Positions 46,235 through 57,751 of a DNA stretch of 64,000 nucleotides are shown one piece after another. A program made the position numbers and the translations under genes. This DNA is from Larix kaempferi (taxonomy: Eukaryota > Streptophyta > Pinopsida > Pinales > Pinaceae), in contig BSBM01000608.1 of NCBI GenBank assembly GCA_027924585.1, forward strand, positions 7,752,501 to 7,816,500, written 5' to 3'. Numbering within the stretch: position 1 is the stretch's first letter; the number at the start of each line of letters is the position of its first letter. The notes beneath the pieces were generated by a model. It was not told the origin of the DNA. It was given only the letters and a program-made list of their open reading frames with translations, and ran no database searches.

Positions 46235-46239
46235 ATTCC
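46235..46239. repeat. Target-site duplication of family B, right copy (ATTCC)
   Basis: Matches 12041-12045 and directly follows the L3 end GCAACAACA. The family A gag frame continues on the other side. Confidence 0.8.
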
Positions 46240-47500
46240 TTTTTCAAGAATACCTACGGTGCCATTTACATCCTCTCCTTTTATTCAATAGTTTCAGGTC
46301 AATCCCATATCAACTCCCTTTAATGAAGTTTTTCCTTGGCATGGGTGGCATATTGATCCTTCTGCACCATTTGTGGGCTCAATGCCTACCCCTTCCATTG
46401 TACCAACACAGACTTTCAATCCCTTTACAGGATTTAATGTACATTCTACAAATGTTCAAACCTCGAATGTGCATGTAGGGAGTGCTCCCTTTTCACTTTT
46501 TTCTGGAGGAGGTAGAAACACTTATACTCCATTTGGAAGTACTTACACTCAGCTATAATGGACTACGGCGCAAGGAAGTAATCCACTATAACAAGGCTCG
46601 ACCAATTTTCAAAATACTTTTTCATGATAACTGATGGCTGGGGGAAACCCCAACCAGCCTTATGGGATTTATTCCTTTGGAGGTTCTCCTTACCAGATTC
46701 CACAAAACCAAATGCCATCAGCTAGGCCTCGTTTACCTTTCCTGGAAACTTTGAAATTTCCATATCTTTCAAAAATGATTAATGACCCAGTGCGATGTAA
46801 TCCTACTTGGCGTCTGGTTCCAACCAAAATCCCTTAAGATATTCCAAAGTTTGAAGGCAATACTGGTGAAGACCTAGGGGACCACGCACGACATTTCATC
46901 TCTGGTGTTCCTCAAACTCGCTAAATGATGAATCGATTCATTTGAGGCTCTTTCAAAGGACCTTGACTAGTGTTGCAGCCAAATGGTATATCGAGTTATC
47001 GGCTGTAGCTTATAACAATTTTTGTGATTTGGAGACAGTATTTCTGAACCATTTCCAACTTTCTGTTCGGTATGATGCCGGTATGGATCTTCTCTCTAAT
47101 TTTAGACAGAACAAGGCCACTCATTTATGTGATCACGTTCAAGAGTGGAGAAGAAGTAAATGGATTATGAAGGCTGATATTCCCCTAGAGTTCCTATTGG
47201 AGTGGTTCTTGAAATCACTGTTACCTTACATTTCTAAGGATGTGTCAACTTCTGGGGTTACTTCTGAGGAAGAAGCCATTCTAAGGACCCAATAGCTTGA
47301 CTTGGTTTATCCTCAGTTTGGGATCCTTTATGAAATCATACCTGATGCACCTAGGTCAAACATTGATCTTGGAAATCCAAAACCTGGACCACATGTTGAT
47401 GGCATTGTGGGTTCAGTTGACTCATCCACGTTAGAAGCTTTGTAGAAACAAGTTCATGCTCTCTCTATAAAGTATTCTAACGTGGAAGAAACTATTGTTG
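46235..47500 (+). pseudogene. gag: Family A gag, C-terminal part
   Basis: Resumes the gag frame cut at 12045. A Pro/Gly/Asn-rich linker (YGIYSFGGSPYQIPQNQMPS) leads into the capsid domain: DIPKFEGNTGEDLGDHARHF, then at 46942-47295 RLFQRTLTSVAAKWYIEL, VFLNHFQLSVRYDAGMDL and LEFLLEWFLKSLLPYISKDV. This is a classic retrotransposon Gag domain of the Tat type. Stops occur at several points (46834, 46922, 47293). No zinc knuckle is seen in the decayed sequence between here and protease. Confidence 0.75.
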
Positions 47501-47746
47501 TATCTCCCCTACACAAACTGAAAATGTACAGAAAAGGGTCCTCGACAACCCAACAATAAGAAAAATGGAAAGAAAGGAGATGGAAACCAACAAAATCCCA
47601 AAACTACTGAAAATGCCGAGGAGGGAAAATGAGAAAAAAAGAAGGTGAATTTTCCTTCCTAACTTTGTAAGGACGATCACCTCACTCATCAATTTCCTCT
47701 CATAGATGAATCCCATAAGTTTCTAAGTGAGAAGAAACCCATTTTT

Positions 47747-48650
47747 TTGAAGGATCCTTTTCCCAAAGGAAAAGGTTCAGCTTCTGGCAGATCTAATACT
47801 AGGGGCACTCCTCGTGTCACACAGGATGATCAATATTACATTAATATGATTAACTCCCATGCTTTGTTGCAAACGAGATCTCAGAATTATACCCCAGATA
47901 TGCAACAGAAAGACAAATATATCCCTAAGTCATTTGTTCCTCTTCATATAGAGAGACCTACAGATCCTATGCCGAAGATACAAAAAGGAGCATACAAATA
48001 GGAAACAAACAACCCTAATGCACAGGCTTATCCAAACTACTCAGTTGTAGAGGACCTAGCCCAAACGTCATGTTCTATTTCTTCTCTAGAAGTTCTGCAA
48101 AGTTTTCCATCACAGCAGAATGCACTTCAGGTGGCAATAGGCAATATGGATTCTTCAAGTATGCTAGCTAGATTTGATATGTCAAATTTCAAAGCTTGGT
48201 TTCCCTATCTCATGGGCTTCCAAAGAGAAGTACTCCATGGTGTCAAAACCATCGGATGAACAATAGTGGATGAAGGAATGTCAACTTGTGTAATTTCTAT
48301 CTCTTATTGGAAATCCCTAGGCTCTCCGGAGTTAGTCCCTTCAACTACATTACTTACTGCTTTTGATGGGAGGTCCTTCCATTCACATGGAATATTACCC
48401 TCATTTGAGATCCAACTTGCAGGTAAAGTAGTGTCAGTAGAGGTGGAAGTTGTAGATGCTGCTCTCAACTACAATTTGTTGTTGGAAAGAATTTGGACGT
48501 ACACAATGCAATGTATTCCTTCATCCGTTTTTTCGGGAGCTCATGTTCCCCCATGATGGTAATATTGTCACCATTGATCAATTAGATTATGCCCAAAAAA
48601 ACAACACAACTCCTTCAGATTCTAATATCCCTTGGATTGATTAAGCCCGT
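47747..48650 (+). pseudogene. pro: Family A linker and aspartic protease
   Basis: An open stretch from 47747 to 48000 is linker. The protease follows, with VDEGMSTCVISISYWKSLG at about 48265 in place of the active-site D-x-G-A-S, then TAFDGRSFHSHGILPSFEIQ and LNYNLLLERIW, the usual flap-to-C-terminal order ending in a YNLLLGR-type motif. Many relatives read DEGAS here, so the Glu may be native and the Met a later change. A frameshift near 48530 precedes the next segment. Confidence 0.65.
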
Positions 48651-49205
48651 CCGCCCAATGAGAATTTAGGGGTAGGTATGTATTCATCTTTGATGGGAAC
48701 TTTTGATTTACCTGCTCCTATGAATTATATTGGTTCCACGAGTAATGATAATGTGTTATCCAAGGATATCTTCATTGTTTCTCAAAAAACTGATCCTTGA
48801 ATCCTTTCTAATCTGACCGAACCAATCGTACTCCTATCCATCGCAGAAGTGAATTACCAAGCACCACAAAATGTTGCAATAAATCATTTCTCGAATCCTT
48901 TGGTTATGGATTAAGATATCGAATATGCACATGCATAGGTAATTGACTCCTCCCATTTATTCGATTGTTTAGACCCTTTTTTCCATCAAATGAGGCTATT
49001 CTAGAAGCCATGGTAGTTCTAGATCATACTTGGGAACATATGCATCATCGATCCTGATTCCTTCCAGATTTGAACAAAGTCGATAATGGAGAGTTTTCAA
49101 TGAGACCTGGTGGAAATGTTGACCGGTCCATTAACCATTTAACGAAACAAGGGATTTTCGCTGAAGGTAATATGGAAAATATTTCAACAACTATCCCAAT
49201 CAATA
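48651..49205 (+). pseudogene. Family A protease-RT spacer
   Basis: Degenerate sequence with recognisable pieces of the family A frame (FSNPLVMD near 48890, FSMRPGGNVDRS and NHLTKQGIFAEG near 49100 across frames). It ends where minus-strand family C sequence starts, at about 49210. The RT that should follow appears 13.4 kb away at 62618. Confidence 0.5.
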
Positions 49206-49210
49206 TTTCA

Positions 49211-49735
49211 ACTGCCTTAATGATTCTTCAACTGGCTCAATGATCCCTGCATGAAGCATCTTGTTGATTTATGCCTTCACTCTTTCTTTATATCTGGGAT
49301 TCAGTCTATAAGGCCTTTGCTTAATGAGATTTGTCCCTGGCTTGAGAGGTATTTTCATAACCCCCAAGTTGCCCAAAATGCCTTTCATTTCAGCGAACTT
49401 AGTTGGAAATAAATCCTGATACATATGTAGAAGATATGCACGATCGTTTCACCATCCCAGTAATCTCCAATGGATGAGAACTTCGGCTCTTCACTTGTGC
49501 CAATGTTCACTTTTCTTGTCTTGACAGGGCCGCTCATATCTAGAATTTCTAGTGGAGGTCCCTCTACATCACGCGCTCCTTCTAACTTGGGTATATTGAT
49601 ATTGCACGGATCCTCCTCATCACTCTCCTGCTCATCTTCTTTATCTTCAATGAGGTTATAACATTCAAGGGCATGTTCTATCGTTCTTTCCCATTCTGGT
49701 TGTTGGTTCATAGTTTCTGGTCTGTCATTAAATTT
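49211..49735 (-). pseudogene. Family C pre-RT region and RT start, copy X (truncated)
   Basis: The frame 49711-49385 reads MNQQPEWERTIEHALECYNL, then GPVKTRKVNIGTSEEPKF and IGDYWDGE, matching Y at 59274-59470. Beyond a stop, sequence down to 49211 corresponds to the RT entry (RPYRLNPRYKERV, GIIEP) and then ends at the junction with family A. The rest of pol is missing. Confidence 0.7.
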
Positions 49736-49795
49736 CTTCTCTTTGTTGACCTTTAATGCCTCGTTTGTGCTTAGGAATTCGTCTTTGAATATCCT

Positions 49796-50536
49796 TTATT
49801 TAATAATATGCAGAGCTTCGTTTATGCTTGGAGACTCATCTTTGAAGCTAAACGTTCTTTGGAAGTTCATAGTCATAATAGACCAATTTGTTATTCCTCT
49901 ATGAAGCTCTGTGTCTGTAAACCAATTCTTTGGAATCTTCTCTAATGTGTGCACAAATAGATGAACCCATTCTGTCAGTGGTATTTTTTCCCATGCTTTT
50001 GAACATATCTCTATGTGATCCCTCGAATCCATTTGTCCATTATACGTCTCCATTGTAACCTTCACTTTCTCTGTGAATCTGATTTGCATCATGTGCTTGC
50101 ACTGTTCCCATGTGGTCAAAGTGTACTTATGCACGGCCCACCATCTGGCAGGTGCACCGCGCAGTGCTATATCCAATGATGGTATACGATGTTCAGCTGA
50201 AACTGATACAGTATATTCTTGATTAAATGTATAGACGTTAGTTGAACCATCATAAGTGGGGATTGGAACTACCTCTGTTCCAATCCAGTGTAATGACTTT
50301 GTGATCTGTGCACATCGTTTGGCAGATACCTCGAGCATTCGGCTTTGCCAATTCTGCAGTCCTGCGTCGGAGTCTGATACACAAGAATTGTCGCATCCCC
50401 AACTAAGTGTTCCATCATCCATAGAATTGATGTAGTCATCCTGATTCGTAGTTATCTTGTAGATGCGATCAAGATCTTGTGCTCTAGATTCTTCCTGTAT
50501 CAGTTCACTATATCTTTCTCCTTGCGAAGGGTGCAA
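49796..50536 (-). pseudogene. Second Gag-like domain between protease and RT, copy X
   Basis: A 246-codon open stretch in frame with the protease upstream and the pre-RT region downstream. It carries a capsid-like signature: IPTYDGSTNVYTFNQEY, IALRGAPARWWAVHKYTLTT and CKHMMQIRFTEK, followed by a helical half (EWVHLFVHTLEKIPKNWFTD). PARWW followed by W-x-x-C and RF is typical of retrotransposon Gag. Y lacks about 640 bases here. The flanks carry a short repeat (SINEAL and STNEALKV). Either X gained a domain or Y lost it. Confidence 0.7.
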
Positions 50537-50557
50537 GGGTGCGATGACCCTAATATC

Positions 50558-50905
50558 CTACCTTTTGAAGATCATCTTTTTGGTTTTCAGGTTTATGATC
50601 ACGAGGTTATCCATCACCCAGTCTATCCCCAATAATGCTGGATATTGGATAATGTCGTCGATGATCTCAATAACCTCGAATTCTGTTGAACTTCTTACTC
50701 CGTCGATATTCACAAGTACATTCGAAATCCTTCCAAAGGGAACAACTTTCTGCTGATTCTCTAGTTTTAATTGGATCAGTGACCATGATAATATTGGTTT
50801 CCACATATGTTTCCATGTCTGCTTGGTCATGACATTCACCTCTGATCCTAAGTCAAGGATTATCTCATCCATCGCATAATCTCCAATCTGCGCACTGAGC
50901 CTCAT
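50558..50905 (-). pseudogene. pro: Family C aspartic protease, copy X
   Basis: Reads AMDEIILDLGSEVNVMTKQT: the active site is D-L-G-S where D-S/T-G is expected. It continues to YPALLGIDWVMDNL, the C-terminal I/L-L-G-x-D-W motif. A stop at 50555 separates it from the second Gag-like domain in the same frame. Y has the same D-L-G-S, so this may be the family sequence. Confidence 0.7.
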
Positions 50906-51346
50906 TTCTCGGCTTGTTTTATGTCTCTTTATATGGTGAACTGCGCTCTGAGTAGTGTTTGTGCTACTGCGTGGTTCATATTGGTCAAGTAAGTTCTAGA
51001 ATTACACTAAAGCATATTTTCTTTTCAGTAACTTCATACAGCTCCAAAGGAACTGCGCAACAGAAGTCCCTGTTTCTGTTGCGATACACATTTTATCATA
51101 CGCTGCTGGCATATCCTCTATATGCATTATTTCATTTCGCAATGGGATTCTTGGTGTCACAGGTGCCGGTTCTTTGAATGTCTCCCGTGCTTCTACTAAG
51201 ACTTCTTTATTTCTCTCTAGATTGAAAGCAGGTGCTTTCCCAGTTGCTTTTTTTATTCAGAACCCTTTAGTAGGAGTCTTCTTAGCTTGGTGGTCTCCAG
51301 AAGTCGAAGCTTTTGGTTCTTTATCTTTTCCTATGGCAACGCCACT
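50906..51346 (-). pseudogene. Family C gag-protease linker, copy X
   Basis: Corresponds to 59941-60504 in Y, with shared pieces such as ASTSGDHQAKKTPTKG and NLLDQYEPRSSTNT. It is low-complexity and charged, with several stops. Confidence 0.5.
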
Positions 51347-53450
51347 TCACATCACAACATTAACATTTGGATATGTAGTTCTTTTCTCTGCTGTGATCAT
51401 CTGAACATTCGGGTTCGATGCTTCTTGTTTTCTTTCTTGCATTTTTGCTTGTAGAACTAGGCATTCCTCAATAACATGGTCAAAATATTTACAATATCTA
51501 CATGTATTAGAAGCATTGGTACAGTCTCTAGATAGATGACTTGGCTGGAAACAGTTATAGCATATCACCTGACCTCTTCCTCTTCCTTGTCCTGGGCTAG
51601 TGTTTCTTCCTCTTTCTTGGAATCCACCACGGCCTCTGTATGCACCGTAGTCATATTGCACGTTATCATTGTGCTACGATGTTTCCTCTTGAACTCTTTA
51701 AACATCATGCTTCCTTTCTATCATTAGTTCATATGCTCGACAGTTGGAATCATCATGGCCAACTGATTTACAGAAATTACAATAAAAATTCTTCTGTGTT
51801 CGGACATATTTCTAGATCAAATAACAATTTTCTGGGCGGTGTCCTCTAGTTCGGCAAATCTCACACCATGGCCCTTGCTTCTGATTCAGTGGATTCGGTG
51901 CTCCACTGTCAAGGTACTCTTATAACAGAGGAAATCGTTCCTTTGGGTGTCCCTCTCCCTTGCATCTTGTACACCAGGCTTCTTCTCTAGTTTCTTTTCC
52001 CTTCTTTATGTCTTGTAACTATAGTGTTAGGTTTTCTAGCTGGTTTTGGATCTGGACCATTCCTATGCTAGTCTCTCTTATTGGTGAAATTTCTAATTTC
52101 ATCATGATCTCTAGGGATTCTTCCTGCGAAGCAAGATTCTGTTGCATCATTGGTAGTCTAATGTGAGGAAACAACGTAGCTATGAACCACTCTTGGTGCT
52201 GTTGCAGTGCAATGTCAAAACTGACTTGGTCTAACAATGTTTTAAACTTCTGGTCAAATTCCCATACTGAATCAGTCGTTTTCTACTTAATCCCTTTAAG
52301 TTCCATTATACATTGTGATTCTGACTTAGGTTTCTTAAATTTTCTTAAGAGGGTAGCCTTGATATCCACTATAGATATATTCTATCCCTGGGAATACTTC
52401 ATAAACCAGTTCAAGGATCTATCCATGAATGTATTGATGAGATACACTTGCTTAACAACATCATCCTATAGTTGCTTCACGTTCCAGATGGCTTCAAACA
52501 AAAACCAGTGTTGCTCAGGGTCTTCTAGACCCGTTCCTTTAAATATCGGCAGTTTAATATCGTCAGTCATTCTCCTTCTTGGTGGCGTAGTGTTCGGTGT
52601 TGTGGTAGGGATACTACTGTGTGGGATGTTCTGAGTTCGACTGTTCTGAGTCGGTATATGTTGAGTCGGGATATGATGAGTACTCACTCCTGCGGTGTTA
52701 CTATTACTGACTTTCTGTGGAATAGGAGTCACAGTATTATCAACTGGAAAGTTTTGCGGAGTAATAGGCTGATAGGTAGCTGATGGAGGTGTTGTCTGGC
52801 TATCAGGCTCAGCTTGAAACTCAATGTTTATGCGGAGTTCTTGTTCACTAGGGTTCTTATAAGTGGTATACTTATATATTTTTCCACTTTTTAAATTGTG
52901 TGTATCTTCTTCAGAGTCGTTGTATGTGTTATTGATCATTACAGATTCAAAAACTTTTAGGAATCTTACTGCATTCTTAAAACACCTTTCTCAGCTAAAA
53001 GCATTTTATTGTATAAACATAGATTGTTCAGATACTTACCTATGAATCCTTTGAAGAAATCTGCTTCTACTGCACTGTAGGACTTCAGGGTGTCCACAAC
53101 AAACTCTATCACGAAGCCGTGTAGTATGTTGTCAAGCCAAAAGTCAACTTCTCGGGCGAGTGGACTATCTACTGCTTTAAGTATCTAAATGAACTCTGGG
53201 TTCCACTCGGGAGGTACTCCTTGTTGGAAACAGTTCTTTTTCTCTGCGAGTCTTGATAACCACTCGTGCAACTCGTTTCCAAAAGAAGCGAATAAAATTT
53301 CATAAATATCCTCCCACAGGTATTTCTACAACCAATCTACATTAGAGAGATATGGATGCCTATTCTCTTTTCTTGCAAAATCCCTCTCTATCTTGTCCAC
53401 CTAGTTCCATATTTTTGTTTTGTCTGGATGCCAATTTTCGGTGCTCATCA
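51347..53450 (-). pseudogene. gag: Family C gag with multiple zinc knuckles, copy X
   Basis: The ATG at 53450 (MSTENWHPDKTKIWN) follows the PBS. Residues to about 53000 are a helical N-terminal domain; 52939-52466 is a Thr/Pro/Gln-rich linker leading to IKLPIFKGTGLEDPEQHWFL, the start of a capsid domain that continues to about 52150. Then come five knuckle-type motifs: CTRCKGEGHPKERF (last Cys is Phe), CEICRTRGHRPENC, CNFCKSVGHDDSNC, CYNCFQPSHLSRDC and CRYCKYFDHVIEEC. Several stops and a frame change break the gene. Confidence 0.75.
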
Positions 53451-53460
53451 CCTAGTTCAA

Positions 53461-53477
53461 GCACGACAACGGAACCA
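53461..53477 (-). other. Primer-binding site of family C, copy X
   Basis: Minus strand TGGTTCCGTTGTCGTGC, two bases from the LTR end. It resembles TGGCGCCGTTGTCGGGG-type sites of plant gypsy elements with some mutations. Confidence 0.5.
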
Positions 53478-53479
53478 TT

Positions 53480-54999
53480 TGCTGGCGTGTAAATTGTTCT
53501 TTAGTTTTTCAAGATAGACCCAGGTTCTACACAGTTTAGGGAACCAACAAAACCCCTTTTCACTAGCCCTTTCGGCAACAGTCTGCGAGCAGACTGAGGT
53601 ATCACCCTAGGTGAAGTTATGGGGAGGATGCAGAATAAGGTTTCCACAACCGGGTGATGCGTGCTTCAACATACAGGCGAGCAGAGTGCTACAGAACTCG
53701 CACTGCGAACTGGGGACTACGCAAAGTCCACCTACTTCACGGATACACTTATAAAATAGTGCATCCAAGGACTACGCGACTCAGAATGGATACTCGAAAA
53801 TAGGACAACGCAACTGAATATTGCACTACCTCTTAACAACCATACGTCTTTGACCAACTTTACTTAGTGCAAATTACATATTCACCCAGAATACTATACT
53901 ATGTATTTTACAGACTTATGCTATACAACGAACTACAATGCACTACACACTTCCGGTGCTGCGCTCAAGGAATCACACTATACAGACTTCGCCAACTTAA
54001 GTGTTTACCAAATACTCATTCATTCACCATGTTCAGAAGTTCTTCCACATTCAACATTCATTCATATGCACTAAACACTTAGCATATATTTTTATCATTC
54101 ATTCTTACGAAGATTACACATGAAAGCAAAGATACTTATACTTATAAACAAAAACTGAACCATTCATCAAAGCAAACACATATAATCAATCACATAACAC
54201 AAGGATTTAATCTGGTTCACCCCTAGGATGGGAGCTACGTCCACAGGAACTGTTGTTATATTATCAATGGGAAGGGTACAACAGTTCCAATCTACTCACT
54301 CAGCTGCAGACTCTCTTCTCTCTTCAGTAGGTCACTGCGCACTCAGCTGCAGAGCCTTTTTACAATAAGTCTCTCAACAGAGATCTATACTCATCTACAA
54401 TAAACAACTTAACCCTTTCTCTTACAGAAGATGCCCCTTATATAGCTTGTTCCCTTAGGTAACATCTGTTACAATGCATGTGGGCCAAAACCCTAAGGTT
54501 ACACAAAACTGGTGTAATTACCCCACTAACCAAAACTTGTTGAGCTATGATAGCGACTTCACTGTCATGGCCACCCTTCCACTTCGTCTCTGGCTTCTGA
54601 CATCTTCTGACTGCGCGTGGTCACGTCACTTTCAGCACCTCTGCCGAGCGCATGCCGACAGGTCGCTTTCATCTGTCGTTCCTTCTCTAAAGGTTTCGTG
54701 CGCCTGTTTCACGTAGTGTATCTTTTGCTCGTGCGACCGGTTGCTTTCCTTCTTCACCACTCCTTACCCGCCTCCTGGGAATCTTGGATCATCTTTCACA
54801 AAATAAATCGCCAACTGATCTCACCGGAACTTATGTTGTTTTCCATCCAAAACTCTGCCATGCAGATCTTCGCGGAACTAGCACTTCGCAACGCTGCATC
54901 ATCGTCGCGTGGTTACTCTTAGCTTGCTGCGCTGCGTTGTAACTTCGCAGCTTGAAAACTGTCTTGCACAAAAATTCCTTACTTGGGCTTAGCCCAACA
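53480..54999 (-). repeat. Family C middle LTR
   Basis: About 1,520 bp. On the minus strand it starts TGTTGGGCTAAGCCC and ends CCAGCA, giving short inverted ends. The part 53738-54999 aligns with 61350-62617 base by base with frequent substitutions. It carries a TATA box at 54437-54445. The inner boundary rests on the PBS and has no second copy to confirm it. Confidence 0.65.
54437..54445 (-). promoter_or_regulatory. TATA box, family C middle LTR
   Basis: Minus strand CTATATAAG followed by GGGC. The equivalent site at 62055-62063 in the right LTR is identical over these nine bases. Confidence 0.6.
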
Positions 55000-56870
55000 G
55001 GCCACTAACACTTACATGTGGCTCGTCCCCGAGCTACTTGCCATAGGTTCTCTGCACTTCCCTTCGCGTTGTTGATCTATCTTTGCAGCGAATTTTTTAT
55101 AAGTTGCGGTTAGCTTCGCAACTGTGTATTTGGCGTCTTTCTCAACTGCCTTTACAATTTCTAACACATCCAGTGTTATATCTTCCTGAGTCTGTTCTTT
55201 TACTATTTTTCTGACTCTCGTATTTCTACCAGCTTTTCTTCAATCTCTTGCGAGATAGCATGAGCTTCTTCTTGCAGGGGCTGTGATTTTTCTCCAGTTT
55301 CAACCTTTTGTTCTCTTAACACTTGAAGTTCCCTCTTTAATTATTTGACTTCCGTAAATCAGAGGAGTCTCTCTCTTGGAAGCAGATTCTTCATCTCCAC
55401 GTTCAGAGAGTCTAGCACTGTTTTTTTTCCCTCTAAATTGGTTTGGACCTGAGAGTCCTCCTGCAGCAGCTGAGAGTCCTCCTGCAGCGTAGTCCTGGCT
55501 CTAGTTGCTTCATCTAGCAGAATCTGACACTTATCTATCTCACCGGATATGTTTTCTGCAGCTGCTTTCACTTCTGCTGCTCTAAGTTTTGACTGATATG
55601 GTGGTGTCCCTGGGAGATTTTGTGCTTCCAAAGTGGCAAGATTTGATTTATAATCAATCTCCATGTCTTTCATTTCAGCTTTAACATCATTGACTACCGA
55701 TCCGATCTTAAGGATGGTGTCTACAAGCTCTAGCTGCTTGTCCCATTCTGGTATCTTTGCACAGACCGAAGTGACAGTTGGATCTATTCTTCTTCGCTGC
55801 TCATGTGCACTATCAAGTTCCCTAGCCTTCTTTGCACTTTCTTCCTATAACTGTATGTAGTTTTCTTGTAAGTCATGGTGTTGGTTCAGAGTGACCATAT
55901 CTCTATCATGAATTTCCTCCATAACCTGCAGGTGCAGATTATGTAGAACCTCCGGGGGCAACATAACGATATCAATGTCCACATGTTCCATTCTTTGCGC
56001 GCCCGCAGCTACTTCATCGCACGGTAAAATTACACTTATTGGATCTATGCGGACGATGCGCGGTCTTGGTGCCATGGTCAGGGATAAGGGTGTTTTATTT
56101 GGCTACAAGGTGTCCCCTGACCTTCCTTCTGACTCAGATTCTCGAGCCAAGTCGCGCTTGACTTGCTACATATTTTCTGCTATGCCTTGCATCGTGGTGA
56201 GATTATTTTGTAGACTTGCTTGAATCTCCTCATTCTTACTGTGTTTGAGGGCCAACATGTCTTCTAGATGTCTGGTGACCCTGGATGCGATGATCTCATG
56301 ATCATCATCATGCAGCCTTGCTTCTGATGGATCCTTTGTGGTCTTCTGTTTCTTTTTCTGTACCTTCTGCTGTACAGAGCTTTCACATTCCTTTCTTTTT
56401 CCTGCCGGTGACTCTTCAATGATCTTTGTTAGGGATGGAGTGCTTTCATCTGATTCACTCTCGATGACCATCGGTCCTTCGAATTTCCATTCATCTGGCT
56501 ATTCCTTCCTGATGAGGTCAATACCCGCTTCGTCCAGGTGATCGTTCCTTGCACACCATTCTGGATTCTTCTTCTACGCCTTTGGTGAAATATAAATGAA
56601 ATGCATGTCAGCTTTAAAATTTAAAGTGCGAATATACTTTGTTGCTACATTTTTTGAGATGCGCAGTGTGTGAACAATGACATCGCATAGTTGTTCGTAG
56701 TATGTAAGGAATACTTCATTTGAAGCGTGCTATTGCTCTGGTTGCAAATTTTCCTAGAGGTTTGCATATCTTGGTCCTCGGCAGTCATTGATGAGCGAAG
56801 TGAGACCAACATAACGCCTTGGTTCCTTCCATCCTACAAAGGCGATCGACACCATCAACCAACAACTTCC
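55000..56870 (-). pseudogene. Family C downstream coiled-coil ORF, copy Y
   Basis: After integrase the same strand encodes a further protein, now broken by stops about every 100 codons. Recognisable order: a helical N-terminal part (LTSLINDCRGPRYANL, EVFLTYYEQLCDVIVHTLRI), an acidic/basic linker with QQKVQKKKQKTTKD, the segment APRPRIVRIDPISV, then long coiled coils (ARTTLQEDSQLLQEDSQVQT; a tandem repeat of QEDSQ) to SSSGTSHM just before the LTR. No catalytic motif. It lies between integrase and the 3' LTR, where several plant gypsy lineages carry extra frames. Function unknown. Confidence 0.6.
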
Positions 56871-57598
56871 TATCCATATGACAATCTGAAATGTGTATGG
56901 ACTGTCAACTTCTTGCAAGTTGTTCTGTATGCCCATAATACGGCTAGTATGCGCAGATCCTAATCATCCCCGTTTACATTGCATACCTTTGTTAGCGCAT
57001 TTTCCAGTACCTTGTTGAAGGCTTCAATAGTGCCATTGGCTTGAGGATGGTACGGTGTACTCCTCTGATGGTAGATGTGGAACTCCTCAGTAAGGGATTC
57101 AATAGTTCTGTTCAAAAAGTGAGTCCCTTGATCACTCATTAAAAATTTTGGGCATCCAAATATGGTAAGGATGTTCTCAAAGATGAACTACGCAGCAGCA
57201 GCTACGCTACAGTCCTTCACTGGCTTAGCTTCTACCCATCTGGTGAGATAATCAGTCACGGTGATAATATATTTTGCATCAGTCCTCTTTCTTGGGGGGT
57301 TAATAGGTCCCACGAAATCAATAGCCCATTTTTCAAATGCTTGTAGTGTCAGCTGTGGTCTTAATGGCATTTCATCTCCACAAGATGGATTTCCAGTTCT
57401 CTGACACACATCGCAACTTCGACAATGTTCCTTTGAGTCTTTATGAATTTTAGGCCACCATAGCCCTGCTCTTAATATCTTCTGCGCACCAGCTCTTCCT
57501 GTGTAGTCACCTACTGATGCACCTGAATGTGCCTTAGCCAATATAAATGGATTCTCATGCTCTAACATGCATCTACGCAACACTTCATCTGGTCCCAA
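56870..57598 (-). pseudogene. int: Family C integrase, copy Y
   Basis: The N-terminal zinc finger shows [20 protein letters not shown] and CRSCDVC; the second His of HHCC is Asp here. The core has Asp in WAIDFVGPI, Asp in LMSDQGTHF and Glu in NGTIEAFNK, so the DDE triad is present, unlike family B. A stop lies near 57187, another near 56950. After AYRTTCKKLT the normal C-terminal domain is missing and sequence passes into the downstream ORF. Confidence 0.75.
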
Positions 57599-57751
57599 CT
57601 TGTATAATTGTCCCTTGATGATAGTGAAGTCTGTTGCTCTGACTACCAGCTACTTCTTCTGCTTCGTAGTGAACTCTATGGGTGCGAATCCTGTATTCAA
57701 GAAGTCTACAATATCTTTGTAATAGTCATCTGCAATTTGTATGGAAAATAA

